DNA of 64,000 bases from Prorocentrum cordatum (GCA_963575745.1 CAUYUJ010018314.1:1-64000); one strand, 5' to 3'; counted from the first letter of the stretch, positions 13,001-24,654 are shown. The notes: generated by a model from the letters alone, not told the origin. A program made the numbers and translations.

Positions 13001-15555
13001 CCACAGTAGCGCCAGCGCACGTGCAGGCCCTCGACCACCTCCTTCCCGAAACCAACGTTCCGCCGCAGCATCAGACTGAAGGGCACCTTCCTCGGGTGCC
13101 AGGGCAGCATCACCCGCGGCTCCACGTTCTCCTGAAGCTCCCTCCCCCTGCCGCCATGGTCGTAGTCGATGATCACTTCCCCACTGAGCAGCACCTCCGC
13201 GACCCGACCGGGAAACACCAGGCGCCCGTACACGTCCACGCCGAAGCGCTGCCGCTCCTCGTCCGTGCCCCCCGCGGCAATGCGCTCCGGGCGGTGCGGG
13301 TCGTCGGGGCGCTCGCCAGGTCCGCGCACCGAGTTCACGCGATCCCCGACGCGGTACCCCTTCATTAGCTCGTGACGCCGCGCGAACCCGGCCACATCCT
13401 GCGGGAACGAGATGATGTTCTTGCGGAACTTGCGCAGCCCTGTCCGAGACACGGTGGCCAGATGCACCTGCATGTGGTCCAGAGCAATGAGCAGGCTCTC
13501 CGTGAGCGTGGCCTGGTCGAACAGGTCGCGCAGGTCATCGGAGGGGAACCGGAAGCACGGGTCCATGTGATTCTGCGCGGTGCGGAGACCCACCACCTGA
13601 TACAGGTCGTCTTCCGTGGGCGCGGCCGCCGCCTGCTTGTCCAGATCCCGCCTACACCGCATGCACACGCCCGCGCACTCCAGGGCGAAGCCATCCGGCG
13701 GGTCGCTCGGCGGCACCTCGTCCCACTCGGCCACCTCCGTGCTGCACGCAGCCAGCCCGTCCCCGCCGCGACGCAGCAGCAGCATCTCATCCGCCAGCTG
13801 GTCCGGCGGCTCGAAGGCAGGGTGGAACGCCGGGAACCGCTCCTGGCACTCGTGGCACGTGAACTTCACCATGCGCGTCAGGATCGCCTGCGCCGCCTGC
13901 ACGGCCCGCACGGACGCATCGCGCAGCTGCACGTCATACTTCGCCACGCGCAGCGGCACCGTCTTCAGCGCCAGCAGCATGCACTTCTGGTGTACGTCAC
14001 CTGCAGCAACACGCGCTCGTTGGTCTACATGCCCTCCGCAGCGCTCGCGCAAACGCGAATTCGGACGAATCTCCCAATGCTCCGATTCTGGCGCTGATCC
14101 AAACACAAACGACTCCGCGACGCCCGGGCCGGCACCTTCCGACGACCTCCCAGGCGCCCATCTGGTCCGAATTACGGCCCGCAAATCATTCCCGTACCGA
14201 CCGCGCTTCTTCGCCCGGCGCCCCCGGCCACGACCCGCGCGACCCGCCCCCCGCGCTTCCTGACCGGCCTGCTGCAGCGCGTCGAGCCCTTCTTTCGCAG
14301 TGCGCTCGCCCGCGCCGCCCTCGGGCAGCAGCCCCGCCACGCCGGCGTCCTCCTGCAGCTGGCCCACCCAGACGCGCCCGGGATTCTCCCCCTCCTCTGC
14401 TCTGCGCCCCCGCGGGCCCTGGCCCCGCCACCACGCCCCCGCCATGTGCGCGGGTTCCGTCCACCCGGCAGGCCGCTCCACAGGCAACACGACCACGTCG
14501 TCATCCCGAACCACGTTCGCTGCGAAGCCGGCCGCGACCCGCGACTCGCGCTGCCACAGAGCCTGGAAATCGTCCGCATCGCCCCCGTCCGGCTCATCGC
14601 AGCACCGCACCGCCCGCCACTGAGTCCCGCCGCTCTCGGACACGACCGGCGTCTGCAACATACTACACTCGAAACGCACTCGGGGCCACTCCGAGCGACG
14701 ACGGAAATCCTCCTCCACGGCTATCGCCTCCCAAGACGAACGCTCCGCGCTCGGCCCACGACCGCGCGCGCGATCCTCCAGCTCCAGCAGCACGCGCCCG
14801 AACTGTCCTGGCCGCCCCGGCTCCATCAGCGCAACCCACAACTTATCGCCGTCCGACCCCTGGATCCGAAAACTACCCCGGTCGCACTGACGGCACAACA
14901 CCAGGTACTCGCGGACGGCACCGACCAATGCCACCATCCGCTTGTCCTTGAGGTGGGGCACGGACGCAACTGCCCACGCCCGCGCATCCCCACCTCCGGT
15001 TCGCGACAATCCCGCGCGGCGCGGCGCGCTCCCGCGCCCCTCCTCGGCCGCTCGCGCCTCTGCCCAGTCTGCCTCCGTCGGCGGCCCAGCACCAGCGAAA
15101 CGCACCAGCTCCGCATCGAGCGCGCTGCGCACCTCGCGCGGCAGCGGTGCCGCGTCTTCTTCCGAGGCGCACTCATGATCTGACGCAGAACGCTCGTCGT
15201 CGCAATCGGAGGCCGATAACTCCGCCATGCCGCCGAATGTCTCGTCGCCACCGCCCTCCTCGTCCACGGCTCCGCGGACCGCGCCGCCCGCTTCGGCCCC
15301 TTCTTCGGCGGACGTCTTGCGCTCGAGTCTCCGGCGCCCCCGGCGCGCCTCCGGCACCTCCGCGCCCCCCTCGCCAGCTCGCCCCTCCTCCGCGCCCCTG
15401 CGCCCCGCTCCGCTCGCAGCGGCCTCCGCCTCGGACGTCTTGCGCCCCAACCGCCGCTTCCGCGCCCCGCCGCGCACCGCGACGGGCTCGGCAGCCTCCG
15501 CCTCGGATGTCTTCCGCCCCAGGCGCCGCTTCCGAGCGCCGCCGCGCATCTCCCC
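10027..15555 (-). CDS. Helentron protein, part 3: DUF6570-like segment and Helitron Rep (HUH) domain
   Basis: The open frame runs 15669-9619, but only 15555-10027 reads as the protein. Numbered from 15669: near the start, basic blocks of the form GGARKRRLGRKTSEAEAA occur about three times (15317-15550) and look like nuclear localisation signals. Acidic spacers follow. A CHEC...CAGVCMRC cysteine cluster (13630-13875) precedes a segment with HMQVHL and IISFPQDV (13372-13600), typical of the DUF6570 region of Helitron proteins. The Helitron_like_N/Rep part includes HPSIWWTQNPFYN (about 11390-11465) and the HUH motif NLHYHG (11139-11171, about residue 1504). It ends with a conserved CVFCRYDFP block (10110-10150). 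The frame then breaks at about 10026, and the Y2 tyrosines lie in the next frame. The start of this part is not a real translation start; it continues part 2 through a frame break in a G7 run. Confidence 0.9.
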
Positions 15556-15558
15556 CCC
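15552..15558 (-). other. frame break in a G7 homopolymer
   Basis: The plus strand has seven C's. The upstream frame and the downstream frame connect if the run were six bases long, giving a continuous Gly-rich linker into the basic KRRLGRK repeats. Homopolymer length error or slippage is the simplest explanation. Confidence 0.7.
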
Positions 15559-17669
15559 ACCCGCCCTCGCCCGCGCCGCCGCCCTGCTGCATCGCACCCT
15601 CCACGGCGTCGCCGCCCCCCCCACCGAGCGCAGCGCCCTGGTCTCTCGACGCACCAGCCGCCGCCGCACACCGATGCGCTGCCCCCGTCAACCACCCCTC
15701 CCAATCCAAGTCGGTGTCGCGAACCCTGTAGTACTCATCCCCTCGCGCGCGCGCAGCGCAGGCAGGCAGAAGCAGGCGCCAGCAGTGGCACCGATCGCAC
15801 TGCGCCCAATTCCGCATACAGAACAAGTGCGACGCCCCGTCGTCGGCTCCCCCGCACGCCTCGGGCCTGGCGCCGCCGTCGCCGCCCCCCTGCGGATCCT
15901 CTCCCAGCGCATGCCCCATTCTCTCGTTCGCGTGCAGCCTGTTCTCCTTCGAACGCGGATCAATGTGCGGATAGCACTGCGGGCCTGCGTACGGTCTCAG
16001 ATACTGCTGCTTCATTGGGTACCGCCGAATCTCCTCGCTGGTCAACCGCAACGCCTCCACGCAGTCCTTCTCGCTACAATCCATTTCGGAAGCTTGCAGC
16101 TGCCCCAGGTACTTGTTGAAGACCGCCCTGCTGTACCACATGAACACCTTCCCCCCCTGCTGCCCATTGTAGGACTCCCTCTCCGATCCGAACCGAGTAG
16201 TTCCCTCCCCGCAGCGATCCTGCAGTGTCCGCACCCCGGCCCCCTTCTCGTATACGAAGCCAGAACGGCCATGGTTCTTATGGATTCGGAGATTGTCATG
16301 GACTTGCTTGAGGCACTGCTCGTACTCACTGTTCGTTAACACAAATCGCTTGTGCTCGTCCACCTCACACAAGGACTTCAGCTCAGGCTTCATCTTCGAC
16401 GCCACGTCCCACATCGCGTGCCGCGCGTACCACTGCTTAGATGGCTTGTTCGCCTTCAGCGCGAACTCCTTGAACTTATCCAGCGCGCCTGCAGGAATCG
16501 GGCCCCTGACGCGCCCGTGCGGGCACCCATATCGAGCGCACTTCCCGCACACGTCGCTCCCCGTCTTCGGCCGAAACCGGCACTGCTCTCGCCCCCAGCC
16601 CCCCCCCCACGTCAGCCCTTTGCAGCGGTCCTCGTCCACGTAATCCGGCTGGAACTGCCGGGACTCTGCCTCGGACGCAAGCGCCCCGTCCGCGGCCCCG
16701 CGCTTCCGGCGCGCTCTCCGGGCACCGCGCGGACGCGCGGCCGGCCCGCTGCCATCGCTTGCACCATCGTCAGCACCCCCGACGTCCACGGTCACTCCAG
16801 GAAGGACAGGCATCTCCTCGCCATCAGAATCGCTCGGCGGCGCCGCGGCCGAAGCCGCGCCCCGAAGAGCGCGCCTCGCAGCCGCTGCCTGCGGTGCGAC
16901 GGCGTCCGATCGCGCCCGAGCAGCCCCCACGTCATCCTCTTCCACCGTAACCCCTGGAAGCATCGGCATGTCCTCGGCCGAATCGCTCTCGTCCCCAGAC
17001 GCACGGCCATGCGTGGCGGCCGCAGCTCCAGGTCGACGAAGCACGGACGCCCCCGCAGCATCGCCCGAATCGGCATCGTCGACGGTGACTCCCGGGATGA
17101 CTGGCATGTCCTCGCCAGACGACGACGGCGCCCCATCCTCACCAGTCGCGCGTCGCTGCCGCGCAGCAACGGCCGCCATGGAAATTGGGTTCTGCGCACC
17201 TCGGAAATGCGCACCTCGCTTGCTTTTCGCGGCTGCCTTCTTTTTCGGCGCACTCCTCTTCGGCGCGCCTGCAATCGACCGCAGCCACGGCGCGGCGCCT
17301 GCGGCTCCGAGAGATACGCCAGCGGCCAAGCGACCGTCCACATCAACGACCGTCGCGACATGGCCCTCTGGGTACCACACAACGCTGCCGATCTCGGCCC
17401 CCCCCGCGGAACCCAAAAACCACGCGCCGGAACACTCCCCACGCAGTAAACCATCTGCACTCTCCGCCTCATAGACTCGCACCCTCGAACGGCGCGCCTC
17501 CAGCCAATCCTGCACGAGAGCAAAGTTCGCCTTCTCCGCCGCGTCACCGCACGCCCCAGCTCCGGAGTCATTAGCGCACTGCAACTCGAAGAAGCCCTCC
17601 GCCTGCGCGCGCGCGCCAGCACCCCCGCACCGAGCGACACTCAATTGCAGACACTTATTCCGCCACGGC
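15556..17669 (-). CDS. Helentron protein, part 2: Cys-rich domain, CW-like zinc finger, acidic repeats
   Basis: The open frame runs 18121-15173; the stretch from about 17669 to 15556 has protein-like composition. In order: a segment with GHVATVVDVDG (about 17330-17390); three copies of an acidic motif of the form E-D/E-M-P-V-L-P-G-V-T-V (17077-17115, 16940-16979, 16780-16821); a Cys-rich block C...GGGWGREQC...CGKCARYGCPHG followed by GPIP (16515-16627); a charged, Tyr-rich region; and WAQCDRCHCWR (15665-15820). The last matches the first half of a CW-type zinc finger (WxQCDxCxxWR), but the second half is degenerate and one of the later cysteines is not evident. CW fingers bind methylated histone tails in other proteins; that role here is only inferred. 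Part 2 joins part 3 at a run of seven C's on the plus strand (15552-15558). Confidence 0.68.
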
Positions 17670-20427
17670 CCCAGGCGATCTCCCGCATCAACAACTCCGA
17701 GTCGCCCCGACGCGACGCCACGTCGAAGGCGCCGCCTCCACGCACGGGACGCGCCAAACCCCCCAGCAGCACCGAGTCGTCCCACAAGGGAACACACATC
17801 GCAGGACACACCGCCCAGCGCGGCGAAAACACAGGCCACGCGCAAAGCCGCATCGCCAACGCACTGCCCCGCCCTCTGCGACGCCCTCCAGGCAGCGCCC
17901 CCCACGCACTCGTCCGCGCCCCGGCCCGCCCTGGCCTTGGCAGCGCCGATGCCAATGCCGGGGGAGAACCTGCGCGCGCACACGCGCCGCCCCCCGCACC
18001 TCCGCGCGGAGAGCCCACGCAGGCCACAGTAAAACCACTGGCGACCCGAACCTTCGCGGCAGACGGCGCCGCATCGGACGGAGCGTCCACGTCGCGCCAG
18101 AAGCTCTCTCTCTCTTTCCACATCCGCGCGCGCGCCATCGCGCGCGTCACAGCGCGGCCACCCGAAAGAACTTGTGGCCTTGGCGGGAACAGACCCAGCG
18201 CAGCAAAAACTGAAACTGCAATCAGCGCAACCTCCCCGACTGACAGCGCAGACACCCGCGCTTCCAGAGACGACAGCGCCACGCGCGGGGTGGACACCGA
18301 ATCGACAGCCCGCGCCGCTCGGGCATTCAGAAACTGCTGCAGTCGCGCGCTTCTCCGCCCCCCCAGCGCCGCGCGGGACACCCGGGCACGCCGCGGCGAC
18401 TCATCGCGCGCACGCGGCGACTCATCGCGCGGAAGAAGGCGCGGCACGACTGGAAGCGGGACACGGACCGCCATCTCTTCGTTACGCGCCGCCGCCGCCT
18501 CCGTCCGCCGCGCCCACTCCGCCTCCCGCCGCGCACAGCGCGACCTCCGAAGCGACGCGCGGCACGCCTTGCGATGCGCTTTCTGCTCGCGCTGCGCTGC
18601 CTCCCAGGCGGCATCATCCACGACTTCCTCCCTGATCACGTCGTGCTCTGCGCGCAAGCTCTCACGCAGCCGGTCCTCCCACTCCACAGATCCCCCCAGC
18701 TGCGGGGCGCGCTCCGCGCCCCGCACAGACGGACCCCGGACCGAGACCACGGCCGCGACAGAAGCCGAGGCCAACGCCGGCGCCCAAGCGGAAACCAAAA
18801 CCGGAGCTGGCCTGACAACGTCGTCAGCTCCAAACCAATCGTCGTCAGCGTCAGTCTCGTCGTCCTTGTCACAATCGCTGGCGGCAGAATCGGAACACTG
18901 TCGCAGAAAATTCGCGATAGTTTCCCCCTCCCAGCGAGCTGCCTCCGAAGAGACACATCCGCACCGTGCGGCCAACGGAGCAGAAGACCCCCTGGAAAAA
19001 TCCACCAGCGTTTCCCCCTCCGAGAGCGCCATTCCCGAAACGCCCGCTCCGCCCAACAGGCCACACGCCGGAGCAGGAAACCGTCGCGAAAAATTCGCGA
19101 TAGTTTCCCCCTCCCAGCGCACTGACGCAGAGGCCACCTCCCCGCGCCGCACAGCCCGCGCTGGCGCCGAAAACGCCCGCGAAGGTTTCGCGAGCATTTC
19201 GTCTTCCCAGCGCAGACCGCAGTCGCGTCCGCCCACCGCGCCCGCCGCGCGCGCAGAATCGAGAAACTCTCGCGGAAAATTCGCGATAGTTTCCCCCTCC
19301 CAGCGCGCTGCCTCCGAAGAGACACATCCACACCGAGCAGCCCCCGGAGCAGAAAACCCTCGGGAAAAATCCGCGAGCGTTTCCCCCTCCGAGGGCGCAA
19401 TTCCCGAGACGCCCGCTCGGCCCAACAGGCCACACGCCGAAGCAGAAAACCGTCGCGAAAAATTCGCGATAGTTTCCCCCTCCCAGCGCACTGACCCAGA
19501 GGCCTCCTCCCCGCGCCGCACAGCCCGCGCTGGCGCCGAAAACGCCCGCGAAAAATTCGCGAGCGTTTCGTCCTCCCAGCGCAGACCGCAGTCGCGTCCG
19601 CCCACCGCACCCGCTGCGCCACCGCCACACCACGCTTCCGCACATACAAACATTCTCTCCAAACCAACGTTTCCTTCAGTGTAACCCGATGTGATGAACC
19701 ACCGGGTCCCCTTAGCACAAGGCCCACCTGGAGGGGAACCAGGGCCCGCTTTCGCGGGACTTTCCCCGGCCGCACATCGTGGCGCGGCCAGGCGCCCAGC
19801 CGGAGCTGGGGCTTCCACAACAGCTAGCTGCCAAGGGAGAGGAGACTCCCGAGCGCCCGCTGCATAGGTCCTTTGTTTAGCCTCGGTAGGATCGAGGTGC
19901 CCTTCACTACTATCTCTCTCGGAGAGTGGAGACTCCCGAGCGACTGCCGTGAAGTGTCGATGAACCCCGGTGTGGTTAACCCGGGGGTGTCCGCGCATCG
20001 CACCCGCGGAGGGAGAGCCGGCATCAACCCAGCATTTCTCTCGATCACTCGAGAGCACAACCGCGTACGCGGCCGAGCCTTCCCCCACAGCGTGCTCGAA
20101 AGCTTCTGCGGGCTCCAGCGTTTCCTCAGATTGCTCTGAGGCACACCCCGAAGGGCGGCCCGGGCAGGAGAGCCCAGGTCTTGAAGAGAGAGGTTCCCGG
20201 GTTCTCACCGGGCACGCCGCAGTCCCCGGAGGGAGCCACAGCTCTGCTGGGCTTTCACCAACTCCTCCACCGCCTCCCGGAGGAAGCAGCAGAAGGTCGT
20301 CGCGGGTTTGCACCGGACGCGCCGCACTCCGCGCAGGGACGCACGACTCTGCTAGGCTTGCACCAGCTCCCCCACCGCCACCCGGAGGCAGCAGCAGGTC
20401 CTGGGCTTTCACCAGGTGCCCCGCCAT
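17670..20427 (-). CDS. Helentron protein, part 1: N-terminal low-complexity region with in-frame repeats
   Basis: An open frame runs 20427-17641. No known domain is visible. From the N-terminus there are two 35-residue repeats containing LLLPPGGGGG (105-bp DNA units), then two 123-residue tandem copies (369 bp, about 18895-19625). Each copy holds four sub-repeats with EGETIANFSR or a close variant. After that come an acidic patch (DKDDETDADDD), a charged alpha-helical stretch, and a hydrophobic segment GEVALIAVSVFAALGLF that could be a membrane helix. The frame ends at 17641. The likely continuation is part 2 through a one-base difference in a run of four C's on the plus strand (17669-17672), where WG of this frame would continue into PWRNKCLQL. 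The start is uncertain because upstream is repeat DNA; coding status is weaker than for parts 3 and 4. Confidence 0.52.
18895..19625 (-). repeat. two 369-bp in-frame tandem copies with GETIANFSR sub-repeats
   Basis: The phrase GCAGACCGCAGTCGCGTCCG occurs at 19212 and 19581, 369 bp (123 codons) apart, and the whole segment between is duplicated. Each copy holds four sub-repeats whose DNA core is a CGCGAA-TTT-TTCGCG hairpin translated as IANFSR. The same core forms the noncoding minisatellite at 21.3-23.35 kb. Confidence 0.9.
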
Positions 20428-20555
20428 CTCCTGTGAGACAGCAGATCTCCCTCGGGTTAGCCCCGAAGGTAGGCCCCAGAGCCCGCCGCCGCTCCCTGCG
20501 GAACGACTGCAGACCCCCGGGCCGCGCTAGAAGCTCAAGGCTCCTTGAGCCTAAA
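19690..20555. other. cluster of short perfect hairpins at the 5' end of the Helentron gene
   Basis: At least twelve short dyads lie in 0.87 kb. Among the clearest are CCCGC-TTTC-GCGGG (19745-19758), CCCAGC-CGGA-GCTGGG (19795-19810), CTCTCGA-TCAC-TCGAGAG (20038-20055), the palindrome CCGCGTACGCGG (20061-20072), CCTCAGA-TTGC-TCTGAGG (20124-20141) and GCTCAAGG-CT-CCTTGAGC (20533-20550). Many have 4-nt loops. The region overlaps the N-terminal open frame and may instead be the element's 5' untranslated or terminal region. Confidence 0.7.
20198..20410. repeat. two tandem units of about 105 bp
   Basis: Units beginning near 20198 and 20303 share GGGTT(T/C)..CACCGG, CGCCGCA, CTCTGCT(G/A)GGC and CACCCGGAGG-like words. 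On the minus strand they encode two copies of a 35-residue LLLPPGGGGG unit, so the period is compatible with the reading frame. Confidence 0.75.
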
Positions 20556-20600
20556 GGAAGAGAAGGAGGAGCGCCTGTGGAGGCTGCGCGGCGGCGGCGG

Positions 20601-21299
<699 letters not shown>

Positions 21300-23355
21300 G
21301 CGACCGGCCGGAGCCGCAGCCGCGGCCGCGGCCGCGGCTGGAAGAAAAAACCACCGCGAAAAATTCCCGATAGTTTTCCCCCTCCCAGCCGCAGCCACAG
21401 CCGGAGCCGCAGCCGCGGCCGCGGCCGCGGCCGCGGCTGGAAGAAAAAAACACCGCGAAAAATTCGCAATAGTTCCCCCCCCCCCCAGCCGCAGCCACAG
21501 CCAGAGCCGCAGCCGCGGCCGCGGGCGCGGCTGGAAGAGGAAAACCACAGCGAAAAAATCGCAATACTTTCCCCCTCCCAGCCGCGGCCAGAACCGCAGC
21601 CGCGGCCACGGCCGCGGCCGCGGCTGGAAGAGGAAAACCACCGCGAAAAAATCCCAATAGTTCCCCCCTCCCAGCCGCGGCCGCAGCCACAGCCAGAGCC
21701 GCAGCCGCGGCCGCGGGCGCGGCTGGAAGAAGAAAACCACCGCGAAAAATTCGCGATAGTTTCCCCCTCCCAGCCGCGGCCGCAGCCGCAGCCGCAGCCG
21801 CGGCCGCGGCCGCGGCTGGAAGAGGAAAACCACCGCGAAAAATTCGCGATAATTTCCCCCTCCCAGCCGCGGCCGCAGCCGCAGCCGCGGCCGCGGCCGC
21901 GGCCGCGGCTGGAAGAAGAAAACCACCGCGAAAAATTCGCGATAGTTTCCCCCTCCCAGCCGCGGCCGCAGCCACAGCCAGAGCCGCGGCCGCGCCGCGG
22001 CCGCGGCTGGAAGAAGAAAACTATCGCGAAAAAATCGCGATAATTTCCCCCTCCCAGCCGCGGCCGCAGCCGCAGCCGCAGCCGCGGCCGCGGCCGCGGC
22101 TGGAAGAGGAAAACCACCGCGAAAAAATCGCGATAGTTTCCCCCTCCCAGCCGCGGCCGCAGCCACAGCCAGAGCCGCAGCCGCGGCCGCGGCCGCGGCT
22201 GGAAGAAGAAAACTATCGCGAAAAATTCGCGATAGTTTCCCCCTCCCAGCCGCGGCCGCAGCCGCAGCCGCAGCCGCGGCCGCGGCCGCGGCTGGAAGAG
22301 GAAAACCACCGCGAAAAAATCGCGAATAATTTCCCCCTCCCAGCCGCAGCCGCAGCCGCAGCCGCGGCCACAGCCGCGGCCGCGGCTGGAAGAAGAAAAC
22401 CACCGCGAAAAAATCGCGATAATTTCCCCCTCCCAGCCGCGGCCGCAGCCACAGCCAGAGCCGCGGCCGCGGCCGCGGCCGCGGCTGGAAGAAGAAAACC
22501 ACCGCGAAAAATTCGCGATAGTTTCCCCCTCCCAGCCGCGGCCGCAGCCGCAGCCGCAGCCGCGGCCGCGGCCACGGCTGGAAGAGGAAAACCACCGCGA
22601 AAAATTCGCAATAGTTTCCCCCTCCCAGCCGCGGCCGCAGCCACAGCCAGAGCCGCAGCCGCGGCCGCGGGCGCGGCTGGAAGAAGAAAACCACCGCGAA
22701 AAATTCGCGATAGTTTCCCCCTCCCAGCCGCGGCCCCGCAGGCGCAGCCGCAGCCGCGGCCGCGCCTGGAAGAGGAAAACCACCGCGAAAAATTCGCGAT
22801 AATTTCCCCCTCCCAGCCGCGGCCACACCCACAGCCAGAGCCGCAGACGCGGCAGCTCCAGCCGCGGCCGCGGCTGGAAGAAGAAAACCACCGCGAAAAA
22901 TTCGCGATAATTTCCCCCTCCCAGCCGCGGCCGCAGCCACAGCCAGAGCCGCAGCCGCAGCCGGAGCCGCAGCCGCGGCCGCGGCCGCGGCTGGAAGAAA
23001 AAAACTACCGCGAAAAATTCGCGATAGTTTCCCCCTCCCAGCCGCGGCCGCAGCCGCAGCCGCAGATGCGGCCTCGGCCGCGGCTGCAAGAAGAAAACCA
23101 CCGCGAAAAATTCGCGATAGTTCCCCCCTCCCAGCCGCGACCGCAACCGCAGCCGCAGCCGCGGCCGCGGCCGCGGCTGGAAGAGGAAAACCACCGCGAA
23201 AAATTCGCGATAATTTCCCCCTCCCAGCCGCGGCCGCAGCCACAGCCAGAGCCGCAGCCGCGGCCGCGGCCGCGGCTGGAAGAAGAAAACCACCGCGAAA
23301 AAAATCGCGATAGTTTCCCTCTCTCAGCCGCGGCCGCAGCCACAGCCGCAGCCTC
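21300..23355. repeat. ~96-bp minisatellite with a CGCGAA hairpin core, about 21 units
   Basis: Each unit has a (GC)CGCGGCCGCAGC-type stretch, CGGCTGGAAGA(A/G)GAAAAC, and then CGCGAAAAATTCGCGATAGTTTCCCCCTCCCAG. The best copy (22210-22238) is a perfect 13-bp hairpin with an AAA loop. Unit lengths are not multiples of three, so on the minus strand the GETIANFSRW reading drifts between frames; this argues against coding here, unlike 18.9-19.6 kb. NotI-like GCGGCCGC sites recur in almost every unit. Confidence 0.95.
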
Positions 23356-23995
23356 AAATCTATGTTACATACTTCATATCATAATCATATGTGATCCTTC
23401 GATTGCACAACTACGCTGCTTACTTCGTATCACTCCGCGGCACCTCCTCTCTGCCCACCGCGGCTCCTCCTCTCCTTGTTTGTTGCCTCCGCGGCACCCC
23501 CTCTCTGCTGAGGGGCGGAGGTGGCTCGGGCGGCTGCGGCCTTCGGTTTCGCTGACGAGATGTACTAGAAGCTCAGGACCTGGGCATCCTTTCTAAGGCC
23601 CGTACGGTCCATCTCAGCAACTCTCCATCCCCGCTACACCTCCGGTCCGTCTTACGTTCCGCTCTGGCCCGAGTTTAGGAAACAGGGCGCCCCCACACGG
23701 TCTAACTTGGGACTAGCCCCTTTGACCGTGTGCCGCTACCGTGTTCCCAGGGACGAAGCCTGCCACAGCTCCGCCCCAGCAGTCTCTGGCAACTGCCCGT
23801 ACCACCAGTCCTTGGGTCCGGCTCCCGCCAGTTCTTGGGTTGGTCGCCCGCCGGCTTGTGGGTCCGGTCTCCCCTTAGGAATGGGATTGCTCCCGGGTCC
23901 AGTGGCCCGCCAGTTCTCGGGTTGGTCGCCCTGGAATGGGATTTCTCCCTCTCTGCCGTCGGTGAGCAGTTTAACGACATGCTCAGGTCAAAATA
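23356..23995. other. unique spacer without recognisable gene
   Basis: About 640 bp of complex sequence between the minisatellite and the GAGCCC array. It contains short direct repeats (GCGGCACC(T/C)CCTCTCTGC near 23440 and 23490; GTTCT(T/C)GGGTTGGTCGCC near 23830 and 23910). I see no RNA gene, splice pattern or convincing coding region. Confidence 0.5.
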
Positions 23996-24055
23996 ACCCA
24001 GGCCAAAGCCCGAGCCCGAGCCGAGGCCTGGGCCGGGGCCTGAGCCCGAGCCCGG

Positions 24056-24095
<40 letters not shown>

Positions 24096-24155
24096 AAGCC
24101 CGGGCCCGGGACCGAGCCCGAGCCCGAGCCCGAGCCCCAGCCCCAGCCCCAGCCC

Positions 24156-24222
<67 letters not shown>

Positions 24223-24232
24223 TTGCGCCCGC

Positions 24233-24272
<40 letters not shown>

Positions 24273-24311
24273 AGGCCCAAACCCGAGCCCGAGCCCGAGC
24301 CCGAGCCCGCA

Positions 24312-24342
<31 letters not shown>

Positions 24343-24364
24343 ACGAGCCCGAGCCCGAGCCCGC

Positions 24365-24400
<36 letters not shown>

Positions 24401-24425
24401 GCCCGAGCCCAAGCCCGAGCCCAAA

Positions 24426-24457
<32 letters not shown>

Positions 24458-24462
24458 AGAGT

Positions 24463-24503
<41 letters not shown>

Positions 24504-24592
24504 CCCAAGCCCGAGCCCGAGCCCGACCCCCAGCCCGAGCCCGAGCCCAGGCCAAAACCCGAGCGAGAGCCCGAGCCCGAGCCCCAGCCCGG

Positions 24593-24654
<62 letters not shown>

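Larger units (their letters stand above)
1294..20427 (-). mobile_element. giant autonomous Helentron-like rolling-circle transposon
   Basis: On the minus strand the coding region carries, in order, a DUF6570-like segment, a HUH motif, a Y2 motif, a Pif1-type SF1 helicase, an EEP-type endonuclease and a USP-type peptidase. HUH Rep plus helicase defines Helitrons, and a C-terminal EEP nuclease is the mark of the Helentron branch. At about 6,200 codons it is far longer than most Helitron proteins, by my recollection roughly 1,400-3,000 residues. Neither terminus is certain. The left limit is set by the octamer array, where a hairpin at 1314-1336 is a candidate 3' end. The right limit is set by the first methionine at 20427, so the true 5' terminus may lie in the repeats beyond. 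Three single-base frame breaks (near 17.67, 15.55 and 10.03 kb) mean this copy is either inactive or slightly mis-sequenced. Confidence 0.88.

Noticed and set aside
7761-13368. Long plus-strand open frames (for example 7761-9506 and 11146-13368) opposite the transposon
   Set aside because: They are antisense shadows of GC-rich minus-strand coding sequence; composition is Pro/Arg/His-rich and no domain is visible, whereas the minus strand holds all conserved motifs.
1294-20427. The transposon at 1.3-20.4 kb as the demonstrated source of the 27.8-60 kb array
   Set aside because: No ACTCGTAGAG/ACCTCGTAGAG start or CCGGCGGT hairpin with CAGT is visible around it, so family membership is unproven and is given only as an inference.
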